The position numbers were made by a program, and so were the translations under genes. Shown here one piece after another: positions 22,229 through 34,158 of a stretch of 64,000 nt of DNA. The notes under the pieces were generated by a model. It was not told where the DNA came from, searched no databases, and saw only the letters and a program-made list of their open reading frames with translations. Origin of the DNA: Termitomyces sp. T153 (taxonomy: Eukaryota > Basidiomycota > Agaricomycetes > Agaricales > Lyophyllaceae); assembly GCA_018296165.2 (NCBI GenBank), contig JACKQL020000001.1, forward strand, positions 2,666,001-2,730,000, read 5' to 3'. The first letter of the stretch is position 1. Each line of letters opens with the position of its first letter.

Positions 22229-23366
22229 TGTCACAACCTGTCCCCTGGACCCTGTACATTGCCCGACAAACTCCTGTCCCCCTGGACCCTCCCCCAATGC
22301 TTTGTCAAACTTCCCCAGCACTCCATGCCTACTCCGGCTAACTCCGATGCATTCTCGGCTAACTCTGACGGCCCCCTGGCCAACTCCGATGTCTTCCCCG
22401 CAGCTGCTGGTGCTTTCCCTGGACTTCCTGAGCCCCTGGGACCACTCCCCCGCCATGCCTGACCCCATTACACGTCATCAACTCAACACCCTGGCTCCCC
22501 CGACTTACTCTGGGATATCATAACAACTTCAGAACAGACTGCATCACAATTGATTCCATCAACATATCAACGCGGCCTGCCCTCTGGTCATAACCGACAC
22601 CCATCAACTCCGTTGAGCTCTGCCAAGCCCTGCCACCACAGCTGATGTCCTCGGAGCTCTTCAGTAGTCAGTATATAAGACATAGAGTAGCTCCTCGTAC
22701 TCTAGTCTTGAGATTACCTACTTACCTGCCTTATCTGATGTGTTTCTGATTGTTTCTTCTTGTGTTTTGTGTTCTGTGTCTCATTTTCCTTATTCTCAGT
22801 CTCCCAGTCTTATCTTGTCTCTATTCCATTATCATTTCATTATCGTTTTGTGTCTTGACCTGAATCTATTCTTGTTCTTGTCTTATCTTCATCTCATTTC
22901 ATCTGACTCCGTCTCGTCTCATTTGATTCTGTCTATTGTGTTCCAGTTCTCTTGACCATAACATCCTCACAAACTCCGCAGTTACAATTACAAACCTCTG
23001 ACACTCTTTACCAACCCCAGACCCTGCTACATGCTCGCTCTGAACCCCATCAATCCCTGTTGATCCCCCATCAGAACTCTGGCTCTGCTCCTGTCATCCA
23101 TGTAGCCTCTGCCTCCTCCGCACCTGCAATACTCATACACGAACTTATGCCTGAACCCTGCCAAGCCCATCCCCTGTCCCTGCAACTCATCCTCTACTCC
23201 TCCAGACCTCCCCAGACTTGCTCAGATCAATCTCCACTAACTATCCTCACAAGCCCCCAATGTTTGGAACACCTCTGAGTGCCCGGTTGTCAGTGCAGGG
23301 AATCATGTCTACTTAGTAAGGACTTGCCCAGTGTAGCTGAGCCCCCATGGTCAGTGGAACCTGACA
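22229..23366 (+). mobile_element. Solo LTR, family 1, nested (TSD GTTCT)
   Basis: TGTCACA...CCTGACA, 1138 bp, perfect GTTCT duplications at 22224-22228 and 23367-23371. Lies head-to-head inside the minus LTR. Confidence 0.94.
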
Positions 23367-23475
23367 GTTCTCAAGGCTCAGGACAGAAAGGGGAAGTGTT
23401 GACAGCTGCAGAGAAGGCATTGGAGTGTGCCAGAGAGTCATCAGGGTTTGCTGGAGAAGTGTCAGAGTTACCCAG

Positions 23476-24617
23476 TGATAAGACCCAGTTGTTGCTGAGC
23501 ACCATTTTTTGGCATTTTGGACTTAGCAGCAGCTGACTATTTTAATTTGGCACAAGTCACAACACTCAGCATGTGGGGCCTAGCCCAAGGTCTGGACCAA
23601 TGTAGCCTTTGCACAGAACTGTAGCAACTACAAGACTTGTTGATCACAAGAAATATCACATGGAGCCTGGACCTTGGGTCTAGAATAGTAAGGACAAGAC
23701 CTTTCCTAGCAATGATTATTAGCAACTCTAGCGACTTCTTGGCAACAAAATGGCTTTCTCTTCCCATATATGGACATATTGCCAGACACATATCTTTTTT
23801 TCTCTTATCATTTCTTTTGGTAAACTTACCAACATACTTGAATGGCATTTACCCTTTGAGTATGGACATTTCCTCACTCTTTTTGGACTTATTTGCAATT
23901 ATACACCACAGAGACTTTGCTTATAATTCTTCACTTAGTTACAGACTGACACCTTGTATAAACCATGAACATATTGACAGACACCATTGCTAGTGGCAAC
24001 TGCTTGCTTACTTTCTCATACTATACTTTGGAGCAGTATAAATACTGTCTGTACATAAACACTTAATCATTAAATCACAGAGAATTGACTCCCCCTTGAA
24101 TCAAACCCATCTATCTCTAAGCCCATCAGCTTGAGATTTTACTTTGCTGCTACCTTTACTCTATTCCCTCACTTGCTGTTGAAAACAACTTAGTGACAAG
24201 TCTTACCAACTTTGACCCCTGACTTAGTGTGGTACCAACTGTGGATGCCCCTTGTGTTATCTTGACTTAGTGAAGCTAGCAACTGTGGCTAGCAATCAGT
24301 TTACACTTGTCCTCTGTTCAGTCTTCCTATTACCATCTACCCCCCCCCTCCCTGCCACTGCTGTTCAAACATTGCTTTGTCTTAGCAATGTTTCTTGCCT
24401 TCACTCATTCTTCTTTCTGTTACTAGTGACTTAGGCTAGCAATAGCAATCCTTTCAACTCCACCTTATGACACAGCACTTGCTCTTCTTTTCTGAGATGG
24501 TTATTGACTCACCCTCTACTATTAACTTCCTACTGCCAGCTACCCCTATCTATTGACTAGTGTTAGGTTCTCTTTTTAAGCTTCCTGCATGGCACTAGGC
24601 AGCATAGGAGCACATCA
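23476..24617 (+). mobile_element. Solo LTR, family 2 (element A type)
   Basis: TGATAAGACCCAGTTG...GGAGCACATCA, 1142 bp, matches the 5' LTR of element A (31188-33382) from end to end. The terminal TGAT/ATCA are inverted. Flanks (CCCAG left, CTGGA right) do not give a clear duplication. It has TATA-type sequence (TATAAATACTG near 24036) and no coding sequence. Confidence 0.85.
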
Positions 24618-24741
24618 CTGGAGTGGGCATGGAGGGTGTACAATGGTTGGGGGTTTGATGGGGCACTGGGGGGGGGACTCCAGGGAAACAAGCAGGCTGG
24701 AAACAGAGTCAGGGGTCCAAGGAGTGGGTCATGACACCTCT

Positions 24742-26926
24742 AGGCTGAGGACCTTCCAGTGCCAATCAACCCCTGGGACAATGCCCACCTGCCCAACTCA
24801 ACACTGCTAATCTCCATGAGGCCCTGGAACCCCTGGACACCAACTCTGATGACCTCAATAATATGCTAGATGCCACTAACAACTAAGAAGCCCTATGCAC
24901 AAACAAGATTTCGAATAGGCCCTGGATCAATATACCAGAGGAGACTTAGGAGAAACAATGGAAGGAGGGTGCATGCATCCTATGTAGTGAGCAGGGACAC
25001 TTTATTAGTAATTGTCCTAAATGCCAGGTGATGGGACATGCCATGTGGACTATTGACAGAAAAGACTGCAACTACCAGTTTATGGAAAACAAGTCAGCAG
25101 TTTAGGTCTTGAAGATGTACTAGACTGCAAACCAGACCCCAATGTCTTCTCTGCCCTAGCCCTACTTCTCTGCACAATAGTATTTGCTCCAGACAACCTC
25201 CCAGCACACCTCCCCTCCCACTCCTCCACCACCCTCCTCTGCATCACCCTCCCCTTCTCCAACAACTCTGTCCCCACATTGGTCAACAGCAGTGCCACAG
25301 ATAACTTCATCAATAAATCCCTGGCAGCACTTGCTTCCTAATGCCTCTGATGCCTCCCCACTCCAATCCTCCTCAAGCTCTTTGATGGCAACCCCACTCC
25401 CACTGGAGATATCACACACTGCCTGGAGACAACTGTGACCTTCACCAATGGATGACCGCAAGAACTCCAATTACTCATCACAAAACTACACTCCTTTGCT
25501 CCCATCATCTTAGGCTTTTCATGGCTCTGCTCCACCAATCCATGCATTGACTGGCCTAGCCTCACCCTCTGCTTTGACTAGGACAGCCTGACTGACTCCA
25601 GACTAGTGCCTTTCAATGTCTCACCCCCCTCTGAGAACTCTGAGGCCACAATCAACCAACTCCAGACTCCCCTGCGGCACTGCTTGAGGTCCACACAGTC
25701 ATTTGTCATCAATGTTCAACTCAACAGCTTGCCCAAGGTCCTCCCCACCCTTGTCAATAGTGGCATCTCTGGCACCTTCATCAGCAGTCAACTTGACCTC
25801 TGATGCAATGACCTTGACAAACCCCTCAAGCTCCAACTCTTTGATGGAAGCCTCACCATGATAGGAATCACTCAATATCATGACAACACCTTCACCCTTG
25901 ACAATGACCTGTGGTTTCAGGCCTGGCTTCTCATCACCCAACTCCCCCTGTTGACTCTGATCATGCTTGGACTTCTATGGCTGCAAGATGTCAACCCCAA
26001 CATTGACTGGAAAAACCTCACCATGTAATTTCCCAGCCCTGAAGCAAGTCTAGTGGCTGCCATCCTCCTCTGCCTCCAGTCTATCTTGGGCTCCAATGTC
26101 CCTGACTCTGGCACCAGCACCTCTGGAGCAACCCAAAGCCCCTCAACATCCAATGGCAACCCAGAAGGTGAAGGAAATGCAACCCTGCCTTAGTTACCCT
26201 TGATTAAATCACAATGGCTGCCCCCCAATGTACCCTGGAATTGTTACAAAGGCCTATGGTACCCTAACCAGCAATGCTCAGCCTTTCCAAACAACTTTGC
26301 TGCCACTCTGGACTCAGCCACTACTGCTCTGATGCCCACCCCCATCAACTCCAGAAGCCTCAACATCGAAATCATTGGCACCATCCCCTTTGCATGCATC
26401 TTACAAGATGGCACCCCCACCTTCCAGCTACAAATCATGCCAGCCTTACTAGAGGAGCACCTCCATACAGAAACTACCCTGCTGGAGTGCAAAATGGAGG
26501 AGCAGATCCTATAGGAAGTAGTTTCTCCAGAGTATTATGAATTTGCTGATGTGTTCTCTGAAGGGAGTGCCAAAGAATTTCCTCTGCATTGCTCCTACAA
26601 TCACAAGATCAACCTTGAAGAAGGTGCCTCACCCCCATTTGGCAAAATTTACAACATGTCCAAGATTGAGCTCCAGGCTCTGAAAGAATACCTCAATGAC
26701 ATGCTTGGCAAAGGCTTCATATGCCCATTGATCTCTGCTGCTGGTGCTCCAGTCTTGTTTGTCAAGAAGAAGGATGGATCACTCAGACTCTGTGTAGATT
26801 ACTGGGGACTCAACAAAGTTACCAAAAAGAACCAGTATCCTCTCCCAGACCACCTTTTGCACCTGCTATGGCCTCTTTGAGTACTTAGTAGTGCTCTTTG
26901 GAATGACAAACTCCCCCGCCACCTTC
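24742..26926 (+). pseudogene. Element C: gag end, zinc knuckle, two proteases, partial RT
   Basis: CCHC knuckle CILCSEQGHFISNC at 24974-25015. Protease 1 at ~25190-25600 with LVNSSAT where LVDSGAT is expected, ending in FSWLCSTNPCIDWPSL. Protease 2 at ~25690-26040 with LVNSGIS, ending in LLWLQDVNPNIDWKNL. Both catalytic Asp are Asn. After the linker (IIGTIPFACILQDG) RT begins: [47 protein letters not shown] deletion then joins the YPLP block to CYGLFEYL, removing the middle of RT. Element F interrupts it at 26927. Confidence 0.85.
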
Positions 26927-28100
26927 TGTCAGGTTCTGCTGACCATGGGGGCTCAGCTGCACTGGGAAAATCCTTACTAGACAGACATGATTCCCTGCAC
27001 TGATACCTGGGCACTTGGAGAAGTTTTAAATGTGGGGGACTTGCAAGAATAAGTGATGGGAAGTGATCCAAGCAAGTCCAGAGTAGTCCAGAGGGGTGTA
27101 GAATAAGTTGCAGGGAAGGGACAAGCTTGGCAGAGTGTCAGGTATGAGTCTGTAAGCAAGTATTATAGGTGCAGAGGAAGTGGAGGCTACATGAGTGATG
27201 GGAGCAGAGCTAGAGCTTGATGGGGGATCAATGGAAGTTGATGGAGTTTGGGGCCAAGTGAGTAGCAAGGTCTGGAGTTGGTTTAAAGAATGTTTGAGGT
27301 TTGTAATTATAATTGCAGAGTTTGTGAAGGCATTAAGGTTGAAGGGGACTTGGGCACAATGAAGGAAATAGATCAATCAAGACAAGATGGAGCTGAACAG
27401 AATGAGGTGGAGTCAAGATAAGACTGAGATGAAATGAGAATAGATCCAGGTGGAGATACAAGATGATAATGAGAACAATAATGGAATAGAGATGAGACAA
27501 GACTGGGAAACTGAGATAAGACCAGGAGACTGAGAGTAAGGAAAACGTAACATGGAACACAAAACACAAGAGAGAAACAATCAGACCATAGGTAATGCAA
27601 TATCAAGACTAGAGTATGAGGAGCTACTCTATGACTTATATACTGACTACTGGGGTGCTCTGGGGGACAGCAGGTGTGGCAGTGGGGCTTGGCAGAGCTC
27701 AGCAGAGTCAACAGGTGTCAGTTGTGATCAGAGAGCAGGCTACATTGATATCTTGATGGGATCAGTTGGGAACACAGGCCATCCCAAGGTTGTCATAATA
27801 CTCTGGAGTGGGTTGGGGGAACCAGGGTGATGGGCTAGTGATGTATGACAGAGTCAGGAATGGCAGGGGATGGTTCCAGGGGCTCAGAAGAGCCAGGGGA
27901 AGTGTTGGTGGCTGCAGAGAAGATGTTGGAGTTGGCCAGGGGGCTATTGGGATTTGCTGGAGAAGTGTCAGAGTTATCCAGAGTGGGTGTGGAGGGCATA
28001 CAATAGTTGAGGGGTTTGAGGGGGCATTGGGAGGGGGGAAACTCTGGGGAAGTGAGTGGGCTGGGAATGGGGTTGGGAGTCCAGGGAGCAGGTCATGACA
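26927..28100 (-). repeat. 3' LTR of element F (family 1, minus)
   Basis: TGTCAGG at 26927 to CATGACA at 28100, 1174 bp. The internal side is followed by TCACTCCCCCTTCAGC (28101-28116), the complement of a polypurine tract, so it is a 3' LTR and not solo. AATATCAAGACT at 27599-27610 is intact. The 5 bases before it are CCTTC. Confidence 0.88.
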
Positions 28101-28312
28101 TCACTCCCCCTTCAGCATTGAGACTCTTGAGACACAGGACACAGGTTGGGAGTTGGCAGGGTGTGGGAATCAAAGCCAAATAATATTGATTAAACTGCAG
28201 TGAGTGGCAGTGGCATGGGGAAACAAAGTTGAAGCATGGCCGCCATTTGTCAGGGGGCTCTTCCCAAGTCATTAAAAGGTCAGATGTACCCCAGGGCTCC
28301 TAAATCTTTGCC

Positions 28313-28726
28313 ATGTCTTCTGTTGTGCCATCATCATGTTCTCCATTGCCAACTGCACCCCCTTCAGAAGATAACCATGTGGCTATTTGGGCAGAGTACA
28401 AGTGTCACTGGCAGGAGTTTGAGCAGTGGTGGAACCATAGGAGGGTAGATGCAATGACCCATTGTTGTGAGTGCAGTGTTTTTTCATTGCTCTGGAGTCA
28501 CTAATTGAGTTCAGCAGAGTTGTCCTCAGCAGTGGTGGGTTCATCTGGGGGTTTTTTGTGCATGAGGGGGTTGGGGCCTGCTGGCCATTCAGTTCCTGTT
28601 GCCCTGGAGCATTCTGCAAGGCCCAGTCTGGGGGCAGGGATCATCCATGTTGTTCTAGAGGCAGAGAGGATTCCACAGGTGCAAGTGACACTGGAGATAT
28701 TTGCAGGGGTGCTGGAGCAGGCATAG
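28313..28726 (+). pseudogene. Antisense gene of element F, first two exons
   Basis: Opposite strand to F. Exon 1 begins MSSVVPSSCSPLPTAPPSED and ends near 28467; an intron with donor GTGAGT (28468) and acceptor ...TTCAGCAG precedes exon 2, which reads LSSAVVGSSGG and ends GVLEQA. The intron sits at the same place as in B and D (before a LSAVVAGSSG block), although the protein is clearly diverged. The Cys6 exon is missing because F is broken off at ~28840. Confidence 0.6.
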
Positions 28727-28769
28727 TGTAAGGGCAATTTCTGGTGCAGTGGATTGGAGTCATGCAGCT

Positions 28770-28852
28770 AGCAGAGGGGAATCCAAAGTATATTAGCAGA
28801 GTAAATGATGATACAAATTGGTAACTAATCACCTAGCAGAGGGGAATCCAAA
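28770..28852 (+). repeat. Short direct repeat near the F/E junction
   Basis: CTAGCAGAGGGGAATCCAAA occurs near 28774 and again near 28833, about 60 bp apart. It lies where element F stops and family E sequence is about to start; possibly a trace of the break. Confidence 0.6.
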
Positions 28853-29096
28853 AAGAACAAGTCTAAGGATCCCCACTGCTTAGTATGGCACATCAGTGGG
28901 TGGTGGAGGCATGGGAACTACTGTACAGGTGACTAGAGCTACTCCTAACCCTAGGGTAATGGTTGCTGAGGTAATATGGAGAACTCTGGAGTTCTCTGGA
29001 GATCTCCAGGGTTTTGGAAAGAGCTCTGGAGATATTGAACAAGCTGTGGAGGTGCTGGAACTAGTTACAGAAGTTGGAAATGGAAGTCCCCTGACA
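28853..29096 (-). repeat. Partial 3' LTR of element E (family 3)
   Basis: Ends in CCTGACA at 29096 and is followed by TCACCCCTCCTCT (29097-29109), the complement of a polypurine tract, then by chromodomain sequence on the minus strand. Its own orientation start is TGTCAGGGGACTTCC, unlike family 1. The far end is not recognisable. Contains the perfect palindrome CTGGAGATCTCCAG (28996-29009). Confidence 0.55.
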
Positions 29097-29122
29097 TCAC
29101 CCCTCCTCTAGCATGCAGCGTC

Positions 29123-30760
29123 TCAATGTGCAGGGTAGAAGTAGTCCCTGATTGCATGGTCTGCTGGTGAGAGAGGATAGATGCCCCATATAGTGCACAG
29201 GGCATCTGGATGTCTCCAATGGAACTCCTTAACAAGTCTGGGGGCATGTACATTCTTCTGTGGCTCCCAGGAAATATTCTTGATCCCATAGCCTTTCCAC
29301 TTCACCTTGTACTGTAGTTGTCTCTGGAATAAACAGCTGTCCAGGATTTCTTCCACTTCATACTCTTCATTGCTGTTGACCACCACCAGAGGCAGTGGAG
29401 GTGGCAGACATCGCCCTGGGATAGGATCTTTAGGAGCTGGGGTTAGTTTGACCATGTTGAACACCAGATGAAGCTGGCACATCCCAGCAGGGAGTTAGAG
29501 TCAATAGGCCAAGGGTCCTACCTGTTGTTCCACTGTGAATGGTTCTAACTGGTGGTGTGACAGCTTTTTTGAGGAACAGGTGGTTGTAATGTCAGAGGTG
29601 TCTAGGTAGACTTGATCTCTGGGCTGATATCTGCACTCCAGGGTCCTCCCATGGTCATAGTATTGTGCCATGTCATCTCTTGCTTTTGCCAGTGTGGCCT
29701 GGGCTTCCTCCTGAAACTTCTTTATCCAGTCCACAAATTTGTTTACTGCCTCATTCTCTAAGAGTCAGGCTAAGGGTTTAAAACCCATGCACAAATGCTG
29801 TCCAGTATTGAGGAAGAATGGGGAAAAATGAGTGGATGAGTGAACATGGTTGTTGTACTGAAATTTGGTGTCAGGGAGGAGTTTGTCCCAGTTGTCTTGG
29901 CACTTGTTGTAAAAGAGGCAGAGATACTATTCCAACTCCTGGTTTACATGCTCTATCTGGCCATCAGACTGTGAATGGTAGGTGGTAGTGGTGTGGAGCT
30001 TTACTCTAAGCAGTCAGTAGAGCTTGTGGGTGAACTCCACCACAAATTGTGGTCCCTGATCCAAAACATAGGCATTGGAGAGGCTGTGGAGCTTCTAGAT
30101 GTTCCTCTGGTACAGGTTTGCAGTGCCTATGGCAGAGCAGGTGGTGTGGGTCGGAATGAAGTGCACTCTCTTTCCATACAGATCCACCACCACCATGATT
30201 GCATCATAACCATGGGCATTGGGGAGCTCTACAATGAAGTTCACAGATGCTACACTCCATCATTCTGCAGGCACTGGGAGCAGGTGTAACTGTCTGTAGG
30301 GGAGTCTATGCTGAGGCTTAGTCTAGAGGCAGAGATTGCAGATACTGGTGTAGGATCCAATGTACTGGGACATCTGGGGCCACCAGTAGTTCTGTGATAC
30401 TAGCTCCAGTGTCTTCCACCACCCCAGGTCCTCTGCAATGCAGGAGTCATAGTGTTGCTCCATGATCCTCCAATGGAGCTCCAGGATGTTGGGGACATAG
30501 ATACAGTCTTGGAATGTCAGGATTCTGTCTCAGAGAGCCCATTCATCAGTGCAGACTGCCTTGACACCTGTAGCATGCCCCAATTTCAGCATCTGAGCAG
30601 CCTGCACCACAAGCTCCTCCTGTTGACTATCCTTATTACCCCATCAGATGTCCTGGAGGATGTCCGCTTCTGCTCTGTCAATAGCAAGGCCCTTCATGGC
30701 TCAGATTGCAAACAATTCAGGGTGTAGGAGCATGATGTTACTATTATCCCCTTTCCCCAT
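29123..30760 (-). pseudogene. Element E integrase and chromodomain
   Basis: Minus strand. From the N-terminus: H2C2 part NYWWPQMSQYI with CNLC; core with VNFIVELPNAHGYDA (Asn where the first catalytic Asp is usual), VLDQGPQFV (second Asp kept) and YHSQSDGQIEHVNQELE (Glu kept); GFKPL linker; then KARDDMAQYYDHGR and a well-kept chromodomain at 29300-29390 (YEVEEILDSCLFQ, YKVKWKGYG, SWEPQKNV). The last is the module that guides chromoviruses to marked chromatin. Stops at a few positions only. Confidence 0.85.
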
Positions 30761-30769
30761 TCCATAGTC

Positions 30770-31187
30770 TGTCCTCCAAGACAGGGTATCTAGTTTTCCC
30801 ATGCTCCAGCCAGGCTTGTGGTGCAAGGAGAAGTCAAAGTTGGCGAGGTAGAGGGACCATTGGGCCTACCAGCAGTTAAGCTTCTTGGCTGTCTGGAAGT
30901 ATTCAAGGTTCTTGTGATCTGTCCAGACCTCAAACTTGTGCCATGCACCTTCAAGAAAGTGCTGCCACTCCTCAAATGATCAGATGATGGCCAACATCTC
31001 CTTGTCATGGATTTCATAGTTCTGCTCCACTGCATTCAGGCTTTTGGAGTAGAAGGCCACTGGATGCCACTTCCCATCCTCCAGAGACTGCTGCAAGACT
31101 GCTGCAAGAGCACTGCCCCCATGGTGAAGTCAGAGCTATTGGCCTCTATATGGAAGGGAGAGTTGTTGTCTGGGAAAAGGAGAACAG
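30770..31187 (-). pseudogene. Element E RNase H region, cut by element A
   Basis: Minus-strand frame: [78 protein letters not shown] and FSLHHKPGW. This is the gypsy RNase H (RT_RNaseH). It is interrupted at 31188 by the 5' LTR of element A; the rest of RT of E should lie beyond the right end of the window. Confidence 0.85.
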
Positions 31188-33382
31188 TGATGAGTCCCAG
31201 TTGTCACTGAGCACCATTTTGGCATTTCAGACTTAGCAGCAGCTGACTATTTTAAATTTGGCATAAGTCACAACACTCAGCACATGAGTGTCATGACCCA
31301 TTCCCTGGACTCCTGCACATCACCCAACAACCCCCCACTCCCCCAGAACCTTCTCTGACACCTTGCCAAACTTCCACAGTGCTCTATACCTACTCCAGCT
31401 AACTCCAATGGCCCCCTGGCCAACTCTGATGTCTTCTCCACAGTTGGCAATGCTTCCCCTGGATCTCCTGAGCCCCTGGGACCATTCCCCCACTGTGCCT
31501 GACCCCATTACATGTCATCAACTCGACACCCTGGTTTCTCCAACTTACTTTGAAGTATCACAAAGACCTTGGAATGGCCCACATCACCAATTGATCCCAT
31601 CAACATATCAACATGGCCCGCCCTCCAATCATAACTAACACCTGTTGACTCTATCGAGCTTCACCAAGCCCCGCCACCACAGCCAATGTTCCCTGGAGCT
31701 CTCCAGTAGCCAGTATATAAGATGTAGAGTAGCTCTTTGTACTCTAGTCTTGATATTGCTTAATGTTACCTATGGTCTGATTGTTTCTCTCTTGTGCTTC
31801 ATGTTCCATGTCTTGTTTTCTTACTCTCAGTCTCCCAGTCTTGTCTTGTCTCTATTCCATTATTGTTTTCATTATTATTTTGTATCTCCACCTGAATCTA
31901 TTCTCGTTCTTGTCTCAATCTCATCTTGACTCCATCTCATTTTGTTCAACTCTGTCTCATCTCATTTGATCTGTCCTATCCATCATGTTCCTATCTTTCC
32001 CAACCTTAATGCCTTTGCAAACCCTGCAATTATGATTATAAATCCCAGACACTCTTTAACCAACTCCAGACCTCACTACATGCTTGGCTCTGAACTCTAT
32101 CAACCTCTGTTAATCCCACATCAAACTCTAACTCCACTTCCATCACTTGCACAGCCCCGCCTCCTCCACACCTGTAATACTTGCATACAGACTTGTGCCT
32201 GAACTCCACCAAGCCCGTCCCCCTTCCCCTCAGCTTGTCCCCTACTCTTCTGGACCTCCCTGGACTTGCTCAGATCAATCTCCACCAACTCTCCTCACAA
32301 GTTCCCAGTGTTTGGGACATCTTCGAATGCCCAGTTGTCAGTGCAGGGAATCACATCCACTTATTAAGGACTCACTCAGTGTAGCTGAGCCTCCATGGTC
32401 AGCAGAACCTAACAGTGGGGCTTAGCCCAAGGTCTGGACTGAGGTAGCCTTAGCATAGGACTTTAGCATGTGGAGCCTGGAACTTGGGCTTAGATCAGCA
32501 AGGCCTAGACTCTTCCTAGCAACTTTAGCAATCCTAGCAACTCTGGTGACAAAACAATGCTGTCTCACTATATATGGATATATTGCCAGATGCATACCTT
32601 TTTGCTATCATTCCCTTTGTCAAGCTGACCAACATACTTAAATGGTGTCTACACATCAGAAACTTCACTTATAGTTTTTTTTACTTAGTTACAGACTGAC
32701 ACCTTGTATGGACCATAAACATGTTGACAGATGCCATTGCTAGTGGTGAGTATTTGCTTACTTTCCCATACTATACTTTGGAACCATATAAATACTGCCT
32801 GTACATAGACACTAGCAACAAGGAGAATTGACTCAGGTAGATCCCCCCTTGAGCTGTACAGTCTAAGCTTACCAGCTTGGGATTTCACTTTGCTTCTCTC
32901 ATCACTCTATTCCTTTCTTGCTGTTGACTTTGACTTTGTGATAAGTCTTATCAACTTTGACCTCAACTTAGTGTGGTACCAACTGCAGGTGCCTTTTTGT
33001 GTTATTTCGACTTAGTGACATTAGTGACTGTAGCTAGCAACCAGTTTATGTTTGTCCCCTTGATTCAGTGTCTCTATTACTGTCTTTCTTTTTTTTTTTA
33101 CCTTACTCCCTAACTCTACCACCACTGTTAAGAGGTCACTTTGTCTTAGCAACACTTCTTGACTTCACCTACTCCCTTTTCTGTCACTAGTGACTTAGGC
33201 TAGCAATAGCAATTCTTTCAACTTCACCTTACAACACAATTATTGCTCTCATTCTCTGGGATGGTTACTGACTTGCCCTTTACTATCAACTTCCTACTGC
33301 CAGCTACCCTATCTAGTGATTAGTGCTAGTTTCTCTTTTTTTAGGTGTCCTGCACAGCATTAGGTGGCATAGGAGCACATCA
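31188..33382 (+). repeat. 5' LTR of element A (interrupted by a solo LTR)
   Basis: TGATGAGTCCCAGTTGTC...GGAGCACATCA. Pieces 31188-31288 and 32415-33382, ~1.07 kb together. The same start is seen at 63710 and 23476. TATA-type TATAAATACTG near 32788. Confidence 0.9.
31289..32414 (+). mobile_element. Solo LTR, family 1, inside the 5' LTR of A
   Basis: TGTCATG...CCTAACA (last block CTGACA changed to CTAACA), 1126 bp. Flanks ATGAG and GTGGG match at three of five bases with only transitions between them, so the duplication is probable, not proved. Confidence 0.88.
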
Positions 33383-33385
33383 TTT

Positions 33386-33397
33386 TGGAGCCCACTG
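33386..33397 (+). other. Probable tRNA-type primer-binding site of element A
   Basis: TGGAGCCCACTG starts 3 bases after the LTR and begins with TGG, the complement of a tRNA CCA end. The tRNA was not identified. It contrasts with the self-complementary site of family 1. Confidence 0.5.
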
Positions 33398-33484
33398 CAA
33401 AGGCTATTTAAAGTTAACCATTCTGCCAGAAACTAGAGCTCAAGCAAAACAAAATTGGAAAATCTTATCAAATCACCCCCATCT

Positions 33485-33946
33485 AGTACCAGGGGTTACT
33501 CTATGACTTATATACTGACTACTGGGTGGTTCTAAAGGACAGAGGATATGGTGGTGGGGCTCGACAGAGCTGCATGGAGTCAACAGGTATTGGGTGTGAT
33601 CATGGAGCGAGCTGTGGTGACATTCTGATGGGATCAGCTAGAAAGTGGGTTGCTCTGGGGTCATTGAGTGCTCCCCAGCAGGTTGGGGGAATTAGGGTGG
33701 GGGGTTGAGGTTGTGTGATGTGGTTAGGAGCAGTGGGGGAAGTCTTGGGAGTTCAGGAGAATTCAGAGGATGTGTCAATGGCTGTGGAGAAAGCGTCAGA
33801 ATTGATTAGGGAGCTGTTGGAGTTTGCCAAGGAAGTGTCAGAGTTATCTGGAGTGGGTGCAGAGGGTGGACAAGGGTTGGGGGAGTTTGGCGGAGCATTG
33901 GGAAGGACTGGGAATGATACTGGGGTCTAGGGAGTGGGTTGTGACA
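33485..33946 (-). repeat. Truncated 3' LTR of element D (U3 only)
   Basis: 462 bp, matching exactly the U3 part of the 5' LTR of D (43486-43947, also 462 bp). The match stops 2-3 bases before the conserved R-start block, so R and U5 are absent. Followed by the complement of a PPT (TCACTCCCTCTTCAGC, 33947-33962). Confidence 0.8.
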
Positions 33947-34158
33947 TCACTCCCTCTTCAGCATTGAGACCCTTGAGATATGAGACACAGTTCAGGGATT
34001 AGCAGAGCATGGGAATCAAAGTCAAGCAATATTGATCAGACTGTAGTAGCGGTGGTGGCATGGGGAATGAAGTCAAAGCATGGCCGCTGCTCATCAGGGG
34101 GTTCCTTCCAAGTCATTAAAAAGGGTCAGACATACTCCGGAGTTCCCAAACTTTCCCA

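Larger units (their letters stand above)
21309..24736 (-). mobile_element. Solo LTR, family 1, in gag of C, itself twice interrupted
   Basis: Minus LTR in three pieces: 21309-22228, 23372-23475 and 24618-24736. Flanks CCTCC (21304-21308) and CCTCT (24737-24741) are a near-perfect 5-bp duplication. The first gap holds a plus-orientation solo LTR, the second a family 2 solo LTR. Confidence 0.88.
16908..26926 (+). mobile_element. Element C, family 1 gypsy, 3' part missing
   Basis: Plus-orientation element: interrupted 5' LTR (16908-19129), PBS, gag, zinc knuckle, two proteases and the start of RT, ending where element F is inserted (26927). The 5-bp sequence before it is CTCTG (16903-16907), but its partner cannot be seen because the 3' end of C is not in the window. 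It is inserted in element G. Confidence 0.8.

Noticed and set aside
23476..24617. Looked like a unique non-coding region, possibly an RNA gene
   Set aside because: It matches the 5' LTR of element A from end to end, so it is a solo LTR.
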